Below, in pieces: positions 11,492-23,675 of a stretch of 64,000 nt of DNA (position 1 is the stretch's first letter; each line of letters starts with the position of its first letter). A model generated the notes under the pieces. The model was not told where the DNA came from. It was given only the letters and a program-made list of their open reading frames with translations, and did no database searches. The position numbers and the translations under genes were made by a program. Source of the DNA: Cephalopachus bancanus (lineage: Eukaryota > Chordata > Mammalia > Primates > Tarsiidae); the NCBI GenBank assembly GCA_027257055.1, contig JAPVLO010000074.1, positions 5,099,001 through 5,163,000 on the forward strand. Direction: 5' to 3'.

Positions 11492-14400
11492 CTGGAATGG
11501 CATAGAGTTAAATCTTAAAATCTAGATGACAATATCCTGGTGCCCACACCTACTTATTATTCCTCCCTCCATGACATGCAACTACATAGTGACTTCTGGT
11601 TTAAAAACACTACAGATATTTTCTTCTTAGAAACACAAGATTTTCCTCAAAATTCTCTTTTCCTTGTCTTATACATATGAGAGTAAAAGAGCTAGAAAAT
11701 ACCTGAGACACGCAAACATTTTATTCTATTTTATTTCATTTATTTATTTTGTGAGTGTTTAGTATATGAAAATTTATTGGTGGTAGTAAAAAATAAGACA
11801 GTATCTAAAATACTTGTACTAATAGTTATTACGGTCCTATTTAACACTTCTGAGGCTTTATTTTAATATAACATAACTTAAATAACAAAATGAAAATATA
11901 TATCAGTGGTTCTATTATTCTTCTGGGACTGTCAATACCAACTTATGGAATTATGTTATCATAGTAATTTCTGAAGCTCTGAATTTACATCTGTTTTCTA
12001 TTCCATTAAGCAGATAGCTAACAGTTTGAGTTAACAATTTGGCACAAAATAATTTCGCCTGATTTTTAGTGAGATTAAGAGAGTCATAGTTTTCTTAATA
12101 AAAGGAATAATTTTGAACTGTTTACAGCTAGAATTTCACAAGATGGCAAGGGGTTGATTTTGATGCCCAGACTGGAGTGCAGTGTCACAATCATGGTTCA
12201 CTGCAACCTTGAACTCCTGGGCTCAGGCAATCCTTCTACCTAAGCCTCCCACATAGCTAGGGAACACAGGCACATGCCACCACGCCAGGCTAATTTTTTT
12301 TTGTAGAGACAGAAAAAAAAATTTCTGTGTTGCCTAGGCTTGTCTCAAATTCCTGGCTCAAGCAGTCATCATACTTGACCTCCCAAAGTGCTGGGATTAG
12401 AGATGTGAGCCACCAGTCTGGCCCTGGTCATCATTTTTGAAATGCCTGGGTGTAAGGATTGTGAGAAAATATGGGAACAAGTTTTATTATTGATGTATCA
12501 CGCAGTACAACTACTTTATGAACTGTTGACCAGTCATACTGTCAAGCAGATTTGGGGACAGGCCATTTTTGGAAGAAGTGCTAAAGTTAATATAAATTCA
12601 TCTACATCCTTTTTTTTTTTAACACACATTACCAAGAGCTTATTCTATGGCAGACACTATGCTAGATGCTGGAGACTTAAAGAGAGAACAGAACCTACCT
12701 CCACAGAGCTTGCCCACAGAGCTTGCCCATACACATGTTCAACAAAAAGACATGCCACGGTGTTCACCCAGCACTCCTTGTCACAACCCAGAAAGGGAAA
12801 ATCCTCAAATGCCACTTGGCAGCTCAGCTTTGAAAAGTAAGCTCAGCTAGCTTCTGTGGAAACTCAAGACTCACTGCCCAGGGCTCACCACGGTGAGATC
12901 GGTGTTGTCATCAGGCAGCAGGATGACCATGCTCAGTTCCTCCTTCATATAGGGCAGCTCCAGGACCTGGGTATGCACCTCCTCTACATACCCCAGGTTA
13001 AATTTAGCATGCTTAAACATCATCTGCACTGTCTTTTTCTCCTAATAGAAACATGACATTAAAATGAGATTACTGAAAAACGAGCACAATTTACTAAAAG
13101 CACAATATGTCTAACTCCCAGAACCCCTGGGCACGTATAAGATAATTCTTATTTTTGCACATTTACATTGATAAATGTAAAATCTTCATGAATACATCTT
13201 AGTATTGACTAGAACAAGCTCTTGTACCAGCAGATCAAATGTTACCGGGTAAGAGAAAGTCTGGTGAATGTACAAAGACATAAAACTCCATATTATTTTT
13301 GCAAGATGTTACATTTGCTATTTTGAGAAGATTCATACTGAGGCATTCTCATGGACCTTATAACTAAAAAATATTTATCCAAGTTAGGAGTAACATTAGC
13401 TAATATTCAGGCCCTTGAGGTGAAGGATCTGGTTAGAAAAGATGTATAGGCAATAGGAAGTTATACTTTTACTCTGAAAAGTTCTCCAGTGATATAATTG
13501 GTTTGATGGCTTTGGTTTTCTTGGGAAGAGAACCCTGACAAGATGTGTAAGGTCAGTCATTCTTAAAGCTTACATCAAATGTATTTTTAGCTTTCAAATC
13601 TTTGTGAAATATGCTATTATGAAGGTTGCTGATGGAGCTACCAACTATTGACCCACGCCATTATCATATGCAAAAGGGAAAGCAAAAAAATGGTTTTAAA
13701 GTTAGCCTTAACATCTGCTAACATTTTTTCTTGTACTCAGAATTGTATGGCCTTGAATTTTCAGGCAAATAAATAGGCATAGTTGCCACTGACATGACAA
13801 AAAGGTATCTAAGTAAACAGAGACAATTACAATAATAAAAATGTAATTCCAAGGCTCAGGAGAAACTTTCTTTCGATCCGAATCATATGGCCAAAGATGG
13901 AAAAACAAAACTATCGATATTAAAATTATTTTCGTTTCTCTCCTTCTCCCCCTAATTAATGATATTCAGAGGCCATTACATTCATTCAGATAGTTAAGAA
14001 TCAAGATAGGGTCAGGCTCGGTGGCTCAGCCTGTAGTCCCAGCACTTTGAGAGGCCGAGGCAAGTGGACTGCCTGAGCCTGTGGGTTTGAGACCAGCCCG
14101 GGCAACATGGCGAAACCTTGTCTCTACAATAAATAAATAAAAAAAAATTAGCCGGGCATGATAGTGGGCACCTGTAGTTCCAGTTACTTGGAAGGCTGAG
14201 GTGGAAGGATCGCCGGAGCCCAGCAGGTCGACACTGGGGTGGCTGTGAGTGTGCCACTGCACTCTAGCCTGGGCAACACAGGAGACTCCAACTCAAAAAA
14301 AAAAAAGAATCAAGATAGGCTAAATAAATTATTTAAATCTATATTTTCCATTCATCATCTTTCACATCTTATTACTTTAAGAAAATAGCATTATGTCTGA

Positions 14401-17400
14401 GAAATATATTCCTACCTCATTGGTTTTAAAGGGCATTCCCCTTGTATACTTTCTGTCAAATTGCTCATTCCATTTTCCTTTGAAATAGATGGCATTCACA
14501 AGCACCAACTTTGTCAGTGAATTGACTGTCCCAGCACTCAGCACCTCTGAAATCTTACCTGTAAAGAATATGAGAGAAGTTCATAGCAATTCAGGGAAAA
14601 ATAAACAATCCTTAAAGAGAAAGCCCCTGACACATAAAACCGTGGTTTGGTTGAAAGTCAGGTTGGAGTCTTGTCTTTTTGATGAATTGTGTTGGTGGTG
14701 TTTAGCTGTGTGGTCACACACAGTGTATCATTTGTCCTTAACAATCTTGAAGTAGGTAGGGAAACTATTGTTTTGTCCTCAACTGATGAATGTAGAAATT
14801 CAGGTTCAGAGCATTTGCCTGACTTCTGCCAAGTTTACACAGGTGGTAAGTAGCTGAGCTGAGAAAATAACCCAAGCCCAAGGTCTTGATTCCACCTATG
14901 GAGCTCTTTACCTTGGCCTTATCACATTTCACCTGCACTACTACTGGCATTTGAAGCCAGACAATTCTTTGTTATGGCAACGGTTCTGTGCACTGTAGAA
15001 TGCTTATCCAGTAGCACTCCCTCCAACTGTGATAACAAAAAGTGTCTTTGACCATTGTCAAATGTCACCTGAAGAACAAAACCATCCCTGGTTGAGGATC
15101 ACTGCACTATGGCAATCTTCACATCTCTTTTAGATAAGAAAAGGCTTCCCAAGGATGGGGGAACTCAGACCAGTCAAGGAAGGCAAGCTACCTGAAAGGA
15201 GGGAAGGAAGCAAAGGGATTGGAGGTTGAAACTGAGGGGCTCAAATTGACTTGTCCCACGAGCGGGGAACAAGGTGATCCTCAAGATCCCTATCAGCTCT
15301 AATATTTGGGCGGAAAAATGTAGGTGGTCGGCCTAAGGGAAGAAAGTGTGTGAATAGCCCTGAAGGAAAAGTGATAAGGTATAGGAGGGTAAGATGTAGA
15401 GAAATGTCTAGGTTCCTCAGATCACTTAGTACTGCTGGATCAACTGAAGAGTGAGAGACCACCAGACAGATGTGTGAAAATGTGAAAGGCTCTTCCTTTC
15501 CCATTGTAATTATTCTATCAGTTTTCAAAGTAATCGTAGCATTGCTTCTGCCTGAAACACAGTAGAGGTGCCATAAAGATCGGATGGATGGAATAACGAC
15601 TGCTAGTGTGGCGCTTGAAGTAAATGACTTAATTCTTCCATCTTTTAGAAGTAGTTAAATCACTTGGTAAGTATTCAGGGTGTCTAAAAGCATGCCCCCT
15701 CCCTTTTTTGTCTATATGCTCAAGTCAAGACCTGGCAGAAATACTGCTGGGGGGATGGAGAGCAGCCCGGGCTGGAACTGTGCAGGTTTCACATAACGTG
15801 AACCTCCAAATGTATATCAAATCAGAAAAGGTCATGTTCTGACAGCAAATGTAGCCAAAGTCAAGTTAAAAAAGAGGGAGAGGGTTGTAGTGAGCTGCTT
15901 GCATTGCTGCAGGGAGATAACAAGATAATATGATATGCTGCTGCATCTAAGCTGCAACCTCATTGAATATCATTCTTTCTTACAAAACGGAAGGGTGCCT
16001 CACTCCACCCCCACCTCCCAGCTCCCCCCACCCCACCCCCTGACACACAGAAGAGAAACGACTCCAAAGGAGAAGCGTTTTTCAGGGTTTTTTCAGCATA
16101 GTCCAGAGGGGAATAAATCTGAGAACTTAATATTAGGTTCAAGTATTTTTTTAAAAATCACTACGTCATGATCTCATAAGCCAAGAGAAATGACAGAATT
16201 GCATTGCTGGCCCCAAACCCCGGGAAACACACACAAACAGGACTCTGGAACCGGGTCACAGTGTTAACACTGTGGAGGTCTCATCCCAGCCAATTCCAGT
16301 CTTGTTGTTTCACAATTCCAAATCTACTGAAGTGAAAATTCTTACCTTCAGTCCTTTCTGTCACCCAGTCATTTATATGTTTCCTGCAGTCTTCAGAATC
16401 TTTGGCAAAGGACAATTCCTCCAGCTCTGCCTGATAGAACTTCTGACAAGATTCCTTAAAGGCCTGCAGACACAAAACACTGAATTTGGTCTTTTTTTGG
16501 CAAAGGTTTTCACAACTGCAAAAGCATTTTTTTCTTACCACTTTTTCTGTCATAAATGCTTGCACAAGTCACTTTGCACTTTAAGATGTATTCATACAAT
16601 TAACAAAAATGTGTGGCCACCTACCTGTGCCTGGTACTATGTAAGGTGCTTGACTTAAGGGGGTCCACAGCCAGATAAAAGAGGCAGCAGAACCACCCAG
16701 ATACTTACAGATGTTATGACTGTCACTATCCATGCACAGAACAGCCCAGGAATGTCCTTGCCAATCACTCTGCATTGACTTTAATTTTTTTGTCTCCCCT
16801 ACTAGGCAGTCTAACTCTTGTACACTAGAAAAATAAAATGACTCACACATCTTAATAATTTGGGGTTTATTTTTGCCAAAGTTTTAAGACACGCTGGGGA
16901 AAAATAAACACAGATCACAGGAGTGTCTGTGATCTGTGCTTCTTCCAAAGAGAGATCTGAAGACTTCAGATTTTAAAGTGGAAAGAGTGAAAAAGAAGGG
17001 AAGGAGGAAAAAAAGGTAAAAAGATGAAGAAGTAGGTAATGAGAAAAGAGGTTTACATTTTTGTGAAGGCTTTGGGTCTATGCTCTGTGAGTTTTACATT
17101 TTCCATATGAAAGAGGGGGTAGAGAAAAGTCAATTATGTGTTCACCTCATGGTCCATGTACATTTCACATTCAAACTTACAAGGTGACAGTAACCACAAC
17201 TGGTACAAAGATAAATGCATAGACAAACAGAACAGAATAGCGATCCCAGAAATAAAACCACTGACCTACAACCTACTCATTGTAGACAAAGTCAACAGAA
17301 ACAAACGCTGGGGGGGAGGACACCTTATTCAACAAATGGTGCTGAGAAAACGGACTAACCATATGCAGAAGATTGAAGCTGGACCCTTACCTCTCTCCAT

Positions 17401-20400
17401 ATACCAAAATTAACTCAAGATGTATTAAAGACTTAAACGTAAGACTTCAGACTATAAAAGTCCTAGAAGAAAGACCAGGAAATGCTTTTCCTGGCACTGG
17501 CCTAGGCAATAAATTCATGCCCAAGTCCTCAAAAGCAAATGCAGAAAAAACTAAAATAGACAAGTGAGATCTAATTAAACTAAAGAGCTTCTGCACAGCA
17601 AAAGAAGCCATCAACAGAGTAAACAGACAACCTGGAGAATGGGAGAATATATTTGAAAACTACACAACCCACAAAGGCCTAATAAACATTCCGAATTGAT
17701 AAGGAACTTAAATGAATCAACAGGAAAATAACAAATAACTCCATTTAAAAAGATATGAACAGACAGTTCTCAAAGGAAGACATACAAATGGCCAAAAATA
17801 TATATACATATGAAAAAATGCCCAACATCACTAATGCAGATAAAATCCACAAGGAGATAACATCTTGCACCAGTCAGAAGGACTATTATTATACAGTCGA
17901 AAAACAACAGATGTCAGTGAGGTTGTGCAAAAAATGGAACACTCTTGGTGGAAATCTCAGCTAGTTCAGCCCTCGTGGAAAGCAGTTTGGAGATTTCTCA
18001 AAAAACTAAAAATAGACTCAACATTTGACCGAGGAACCCCTTTATTGAGTATATAACCAAAGGAGCATAAATTGTTCTACCAAAAAGACACCTGCATTCA
18101 TGTGTTTATTGCAACACTACATACAATTGCAAAAACATAGTACCAACGCAGGTACCAATCAACAGTGGACTGGATAAAGAAAATGTGGTACTTATGCACC
18201 ATGGAATACTGTGTAGCCATAAAAAAAAATCATGTCCTTTGCAGCAACATGGGCATAGTTGGAGGCCATGATTCTAAGTGAATTGTCATAGAAACAGAAC
18301 ACTAAATACCACATGTCTTCATTTATAAGTGGAAGCTAAACACTGGGTACACCCAGGCATAAGGGTGGGAACAATAGACACTGGGGACTCCTGAAGGATG
18401 GAGAGAAGAAGGGGAGTGAGGGTTGAAAATCCATCCATCGGGTATGGGCCCAAGAGAAGCCCAAACCTTACCATCACACAAGATACCCATGTAACAAACC
18501 TGCACATGTACTCCTTGAATCAGCAAAATAAAATAGAAGCAAAGTGATTTCACTCACAACTGCATTAAAGTGATGAAAGTACTTACAAGCAAACTCACCA
18601 AAAGGAAAAAAAAAGAAGGAAAGATAATGTAAGCACAAGGAAAGATAGGACTAGATCCAACAGAACTCTGCTTCAGGGCTTGCTCACCTGGGGATATGTA
18701 TTCAGAAATATTTCAGGGCCCGCCCACAACAAATGCTCCTGTGAGCACTTGGTGTGAAAGACCATCTAGGGTGGCATGTAGCTCTGCATCAAGGCAGCCA
18801 CCCATCTGGGAACAAAACAGAGGCAGATTTTTTTGTGCATGTGACTCAGTTCTCAAACTCACCTTTCCCCTGGACTTTGCAATTTTGAGGTGCCCAGATG
18901 CTGTTATCTTTCACACTTTCTTACTTATTTTTGTCTCACCAGCACCGACCATAGTGTTTAAAATGTGTTTGCTGAATGATACAGAGGCCCCATAGGGAGA
19001 GCAGATTGTTAAAATGCGTGCAGCTCTACAAGTTGACAAAGAAGGAAACAGCATTTGGATCTGGGTCACCATGGCTGATTGGGAGACTACGAAGCAAGGA
19101 ACATCCTCCAGAGAGAGAAGTAATGGGCCTGGATCATAGTGTATGTGCAAGTGAGCTGTGTGTGTGTGTGAACATGTATGTGCATGGGTGTATGACTATG
19201 TGTGTGCGCATGTGTACATGTTAGTGCTGGTCCAAGTGTGTAAACTGTGTGTGTGTGCACATATGTGCATGTTTGTGTGTCTCAGCATGTGTACATGCAG
19301 GTGTGTGCCTATGTGTTTGTGTATTTCAGGGAGGGGATTAGGGAAAGCACAGTAGGAGATAAGCCTTGAAATGTCAGTTTGGATCCAATCAGAAAAGGCC
19401 TGTGCTTAATACATTAAAATCCAGATAACTCATCCCAGTAAGACCTAGCTCCATGCCAGGATTGATAGTTCACATCTGTAATCCCAGGACTTTGGGAAGC
19501 TGAGACAGGAGGGCTTCTTGAGCCCAGGAGTTCAAGACCAGTCTGGGTAACATAACAAGATTCTGTCTTTACAAAAATAAAAAAAAATTAGCCAGGTGTG
19601 GTAGTATGCGCCTGTCCCAGCTAGTCGGGAATCTGAGTGGAAAGATCACCTGAGCCCAAGAAATCGAGATTGTGGTGAGCCATGATCATCCCACTGCACT
19701 GCAGTCTGGGCAACAAAGTGAGACCACAGCTAAAAAAAAAAAAAAAAATGGCTTCAGATATGATATGGCTGGCAATTGGCTCCCATTCTCTGCCTATTCC
19801 CTCTTCTCAAATATTTTGATTTCTATTGAAGAAAGAGGATGGAGGGAAGGAGGAACCAAGCAACTGAGAAAAGTGGAAGTTGGTTCCCCGTGATGAATCT
19901 CACCAAAGGTAGATAAGACCAGGGTAGGCAATTTCCAGGGGACAGAACCCAACGGCCTCCAGGACAGGAATGTATTTGAGTCTTAGATGAGAACCCTCGG
20001 AACTCTGAGCCAATAAGAAGGCCAAACTTGCTGAGATCATTTGATTAATTTCAAGCTAGCATCACCTTGCATATTATATGGCATAATGTTTTGAAACTCA
20101 CTGTATTATGGCAAGATTTGACTGGACTAGGGTACTTCAGAATTATAAGCTCAGGTAAACAAAAATTACTCAGCTTTAAAACCTCAGTTTTACAGATGAA
20201 TTTTCATTTTGGAAAGACTATTCTGGCAGAAGTGTAGATTTATGAGACAAAGGAAAGGACCAGGATGGACTTGGAAAGACCAATTATGAGCAATTAATAA
20301 TAATGTAGAAGACACAGTGAGAGTCTGGACTCAAAAAACGTCCATAGTGATTCAAAAGAGGAAGCAAGCAGGGCACAGTGGCTCACATCTGTAATCCTAA

Positions 20401-22709
20401 ACTTTTTGAGAGGCAAGGTGGGAGGATTGCTTGAGCCCAGGAGTTCAATACCAGCTCAGGCAACTCAGCAAGACCTCATTCATACAAAATTTTTTTTAAA
20501 AATTAGCCAGGAATGATAGCGCACGCCTTTAGTCCCAGCTACTCAGGAGGCTGAGATGGAAGGATTGCCTGAACCCAGGAAATTGAGGCTGTGGTGAACC
20601 TTGATCATGCCATTGCATTCATTCTGGGCAACAGAGTGAGACTCTGATTCAAAAAAAAAAGAGTTGGGGAGCAAATTTAAGAGACCTTGAGAGTCCATCT
20701 CCACAGGAAGCAGTCCAGCAACCAAGAACAAGACTGGGGAGGAGAATGCAGAATGATGTAAATGTAGAATGCTGTGAATAATGTGGTCATTCAGGGATAG
20801 AGAAACAAGGAAAGAAGCAGGAGTGGGTGCAGAAAGCTGGAAGTACTGATGGTGACGTCAGGAGGAATGTACCAGGAACAATTTTTTATTTTTTATTTTT
20901 GAAAGCAGGATTTATTAGGAGGACAGAAAAGCTCTCACAGTGGGAGGAGACCCAAGGGGGTTGCCCACCAGGAGCAATTTTAAAAAGACACCATTCAGAA
21001 TCCCTTATAACGTTCAAAATTATAATTACAGAAGTGTAAGTCTAAGCACACGGAAAGGCAGTAGAGTTACACTTTATCCTCTGCTTTTTTGTAGTTTCTA
21101 TCTTACTTTCAATTTCTTTTTTGTCAATATGCGAGTACTACTTACTGGAAGAAAATCACACGTTTCTTCTCCAAAGAGCCTGTTGGCAGTTCTGAGAAAG
21201 TACTGAGTGCCAGTTTTGTTAACTTCACTGAGAAGTGATTGAAAACTTCGATGAACATCTCCGTCTTTTTTCAAACAAAGTGCCTGAGGATAGAAAACAA
21301 AGCCAACTGTTAACACGGCTCCCTGAAAGAGCTATCTCCAAACAACTGTCTGTACTGAAAGATCACACAGCATCCTATCTTAAAAGGTTTGACTTAATTG
21401 TCTAGCACAGCTCAACCTGGCAGTACAGTAATTAACCTTTGCCGCCGGATACTTGGTTGTGAGGGCTGTCCTATACATTGAAGGAGGTTTTGCAGCATTT
21501 CTGACCTTTGTCCACTAGATGTCAGTAGCACCTCTCAGTAATGAGAACTAAAGCTGTCCAGAGCGTGCCAAGTGTCCCCAGGGAGGCAAAAGTTTCCCCC
21601 AACTCCCAGGTGAGAGCCCCTGGTCTAGCAGATTTATCCATGTCAGCAAGGCTGTATGCGATAACGCAGGAGGGAAGCAGAGCAGAAAACACAGGCAGCT
21701 GAGATGACACAGGGAATGCAAAAAAGAGCAAAAATAAAAAATAAAAATGTTTCCTATGCAATTTTACAGAAGTCCTCCAGACCAGATTATGATTCAAACG
21801 TCTAGTCAGAATGAGAATTAAGGTTGTTTCTTTATCTCCCAGTTACCTCTAATCCAAAGCCTCAGTCCTGGAGGCTTGAAATGAGTTGAAAGAAACAGCC
21901 ACAGGGGGATCTTTATTGGGGTTCTCAGACGCACTTTGAGATCATCCATACAACCCTGATATTAGTGACAAAATGATGTTCATATGGCAATTTTTCTGGA
22001 ACATTTTCACCAGATAGTCAAAGTAACATCCCTAAAGGATCATCTACTATCTTGTTTGTATACAATTTCTCTAAATAACTCCAGAAGATATAAGTCCAGG
22101 TTTTGGTTGCATTCTTCTTCCACTGATGCACAATCATACATTAGAAAGAATCCATTGAATGAAAAGCTCACTGACACCGCTGCATTTCTATTTAAAATAG
22201 AGTGCTAGCAAAATTTTAAAATTTAATAAGGCTGGAATTTTTTTGCCTTCTTGTGGGGCAGAATTATCATTTGCCTCACTTAGCAAAGATTCGATTTCAC
22301 CGGAATGTATTCCTGATGTGACCTGCAGAAAATAATTTTGTAACTTGATTTCTCACATAAACACCAGAGGAGATGACCCGTCCTGCACAATTCACTTTCC
22401 ACTCAGGTCAGCTCCTTCTCCATCAATGAAGTCCCCAGACACATCAGCTTTCATTAGCTGGAGTGAAAGTATGGAAAGACTAGTTCTACGGAAGGACGAA
22501 AAAAACATGTGTTGTCCTTCCTTTGTGATCAGCACACATACCTCTGACATCTGGGCTTTGGTGTCTCCTTTTGCCCCCATTAAGACCATGGCCAGGGCAG
22601 AGTCGATGCTCAGGGGAGAAAAGAATATATTTCGTGAACTGTCCTCTTCACCCAACATTTTTAGTAAACTGATGGCAAAAGTGCCATTTGCTTCACAGAG
22701 ATCATCCAT
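11087..22709 (-). CDS. SERPINB8: Serpin B8 (cytoplasmic antiproteinase 2), complete six-exon coding region
   Basis: Intracellular clade-B serine-protease inhibitor; the human protein is known to inhibit furin. The minus-strand join is 22709-22542, 21283-21146, 16463-16346, 14558-14416, 13041-12889, 11491-11087. Exon lengths are 168, 138, 118, 143, 153 and 405 bases, which gives 374 codons plus TAA with no frameshift. All junctions are GT-AG and the codon phases agree. There is no signal peptide; it starts [12 protein letters not shown], as ov-serpins do. The hinge [11 protein letters not shown] is at about residues 324-333. The reactive loop reads VVRNSRC, which puts P4 Arg336, P1 Arg339 and P1' Cys340, the furin-type RxxR arrangement of human SERPINB8. 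The C-terminal serpin signature ([13 protein letters not shown]) and the [11 protein letters not shown] end are present. The family assignment rests on my recall of human SERPINB8, to which every exon is closely similar. There is no exon for an extended C-D interhelical loop, as expected for B8. Confidence 0.96.
12155..12425 (-). mobile_element. Old Alu (J-like) in SERPINB8 intron
   Basis: Reverse Alu with CCAGACTGGAGTGCAGTG and CTCCCAAAGTGCTGGGATTA. Heavily diverged, with the standard (not lineage-specific) diagnostic positions. Confidence 0.85.
12889..13041 (-). CDS. SERPINB8: SERPINB8 fifth coding exon
   Basis: 153 bases, 51 codons, phase 0 at both ends (starts [14 protein letters not shown], ends DDNTDLTV). 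It covers strands 3C/1B-3B, including LELPY and the MVILLPD motif. The acceptor is TTCTATTAG and the donor GTG|GTGAGC. Confidence 0.95.
14011..14304 (+). mobile_element. Alu, intermediate subfamily
   Basis: Has the lineage A box (GGTGGCTCAGCCTG) but a B-box region still near the ancestral form (GGGTTTGAGACCAGCC). 15-base target duplication AAGAATCAAGATAGG at 13996-14010 and 14305-14319. Confidence 0.92.
14416..14558 (-). CDS. SERPINB8: SERPINB8 fourth coding exon
   Basis: 143 bases, phase 1 to phase 0. Codes [20 protein letters not shown] and then the NAIYFKGKW motif that lies at strand 3A of serpins, ending MPFKTNE. The acceptor is TTCTTTACAG and the donor GAG|GTAGGA. Confidence 0.95.
14740..14905 (+). 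repeat. MIR-like fragment
   Basis: Core-like order GAAACT...CAGAGCATTTGCC...AAGTTTACACAGGTGGTAAGTAG...CAAGGTCTTGATTCCACC in the intron next to SERPINB8 exon 14416-14558. Diverged. Confidence 0.55.
14906..16345. other. SERPINB8 intron, no further gene seen
   Basis: Unassigned sequence. It includes a C-rich stretch at about 16003-16040 that could form a G-quadruplex on the coding (minus) strand. Confidence 0.5.
16346..16463 (-). CDS. SERPINB8: SERPINB8 third coding exon
   Basis: 118 bases, phase 0 to phase 1, the conserved ov-serpin size. Codes [19 protein letters not shown] and, after a short gap, the [12 protein letters not shown] motif. The acceptor is TGTGTCTGCAG and the donor GAAG|GTAAGA. 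Confidence 0.95.
17190..18545 (+). mobile_element. L1 3' portion in SERPINB8 intron
   Basis: Plus-strand broken ORF2 ([32 protein letters not shown]). The 3' UTR has GGAAGCTAAACACTGGGTAC and CTGCACATGTACTCC, and the tail ends near 18545. Several stops and frameshifts. Confidence 0.88.
19150..19325 (+). repeat. Imperfect (TG)n-rich tract
   Basis: Interrupted GTGTGT/ATGTG repeats. The cysteine-rich short frames across it are repeat artefacts. Confidence 0.85.
19452..19748 (+). mobile_element. Old Alu (J-like)
   Basis: Forward dimer from ATAGTTCACATCTGTAATCCCAG to a 19-A tail. Strong divergence and ancestral linker AAAAATAAAAAAAAATTAGCC. Confidence 0.88.
20170..20300 (+). repeat. Ancient interspersed repeat fragment, family not assigned
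   Basis: AAAGACTATTCTGGCAGAAGTG...ACCAGGATGGACTTGGAAAGAC resembles a mammal-wide repeat. A related stretch lies at about 33420-33700. Confidence 0.35.
20367..20661 (+). mobile_element. Old Alu (J-like)
   Basis: GGGCACAGTGGCTCACATCTG to A-run. Both monomers are recognisable and diverged. Confidence 0.88.
21146..21283 (-). CDS. SERPINB8: SERPINB8 second coding exon
   Basis: Codes residues 57-102 (starts [11 protein letters not shown], ends CDFLP), covering the helix C-D region and the ANRLFGE motif. The acceptor is TATCCTCAG and the donor CCA|GTAAGT. The 138-base phase-0 exon is the standard size for ov-serpins that lack the extra C-D loop exon. Confidence 0.95.
22542..22709 (-). CDS. SERPINB8: SERPINB8 first coding exon
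   Basis: Codes residues 1-56, including the helix A region and the FFSPLSI serpin motif. The ATG is at 22709-22707. About ten bases of 5' leader (22710-22719) follow a good acceptor (CTTTGATCCAG). The donor is GAG|GTATGTG. The start is chosen because ov-serpins begin with this MD(D/V/A)L motif and a splice acceptor lies just upstream. Confidence 0.95.
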
Positions 22710-22844
22710 CGGGGAAGGCCTGGATCAAAGGTATAACACAGAGGCACATCAATCAAGCCCTCCTGTTACCACACTGCCATTCATCCCCCAGTTGGTGGTC
22801 ATGGATAGGTGAAATAATCTCACTCTAAAGACATTCACTCCTCA

Positions 22845-23220
22845 TCCGTGAAACCTGTGACTACAGTATCTTATCTGGCAATAGGGACTTTGAAACATAT
22901 CTCAAAACAACTGAGTTGTTTTGAGATATGTAGATTACCTTGGATTATCCGAGTGGGCTTAATGAAATCAGAACATGTCCTCACAAGAGGAACACAAGAG
23001 GGGCAGAGTCAGAGACAACAGAAGCAGAGGTCAGAGTGATGCAGGGCCACTGACCAAGGAATGTGGCCATCTTAAGAAGCTAGAAAAGGCCAAGGAACAT
23101 TTTCTCATACAGCCTCTGGTGGAAAAAGAAAAAAATCATAGCTCTTCTGTGCCATTTTGGACTTATGACCCCAAGAACTGTAAGACAATACATTTGCATT
23201 GTTTTCAGTCATGAATTTTG
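22845..23220 (+). mobile_element. MaLR-like LTR remnant
   Basis: TTGGATTATCCGAGTGGGC, AGAAGCAGAGGTCAGAGTGATG, TTTTGGACTTATGACCCCAAGAA and TGTAAGACAATA occur in the order of a common mammalian LTR family. The exact family was not assigned. It contains a perfect hairpin at 22895-22931. Confidence 0.55.
22895..22931. repeat. Perfect 17-base inverted repeat with 3-base loop
   Basis: ACATATCTCAAAACAAC, loop TGA, then its exact reverse complement. Confidence 0.97.
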
Positions 23221-23384
23221 TGCCAAGATGTTAGTGCACCAGCTGGAAATGAAAGCACTGGCTTATTTGCAAAATAGTTTATTGCAGTGCCTATGACTGG
23301 GACCCCTCTTAGCAATAGCAGGGCAGACACACTCCAAGTCCAGCTTACTACCTCGCTTTGTGTAACAGTGGCCAATACATCTTG

Positions 23385-23560
23385 ATGCCAGGTACTGTTC
23401 TCAGCACTTTTCATGAAACACCTCATTTAACCCTAACAATAACACGCTGAGGTCAGTGCAGTTCTCACCCCGCTTTAGTGAAGAGAAGACAAAGTGAGAT
23501 TTTATGGTTTGTTCATAAATGTCTGTAACCCATAGTTTGGTTCCAGAACCCGAATTCTTG
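23385..23560 (-). repeat. MIR fragment
   Basis: CCAGGTACTGTTCTCAGCACTT, CATTTAACCCTAACAATAAC and GAGGTCAGTGCAGTTCT match a MIR core read in reverse. Confidence 0.65.
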
Positions 23561-23675
23561 ATCCTTACACAAAAGCCCCCTAGTCCTGCTAATTCTTTAT
23601 CACTTTGGTGTCACTAACATAATTTATAAAGAATGTTTTAAGAATTATAACTAATTCTTTGAAAATAAAAATTAC

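Noticed and set aside
12442..12840. 132-codon plus frame in a SERPINB8 intron
   Set aside because: No domain; crosses a poly-T tract and repeat-like sequence.
22345..22812. 155-codon plus frame over the first SERPINB8 coding exon
   Set aside because: Antisense shadow of the real minus-strand exon.
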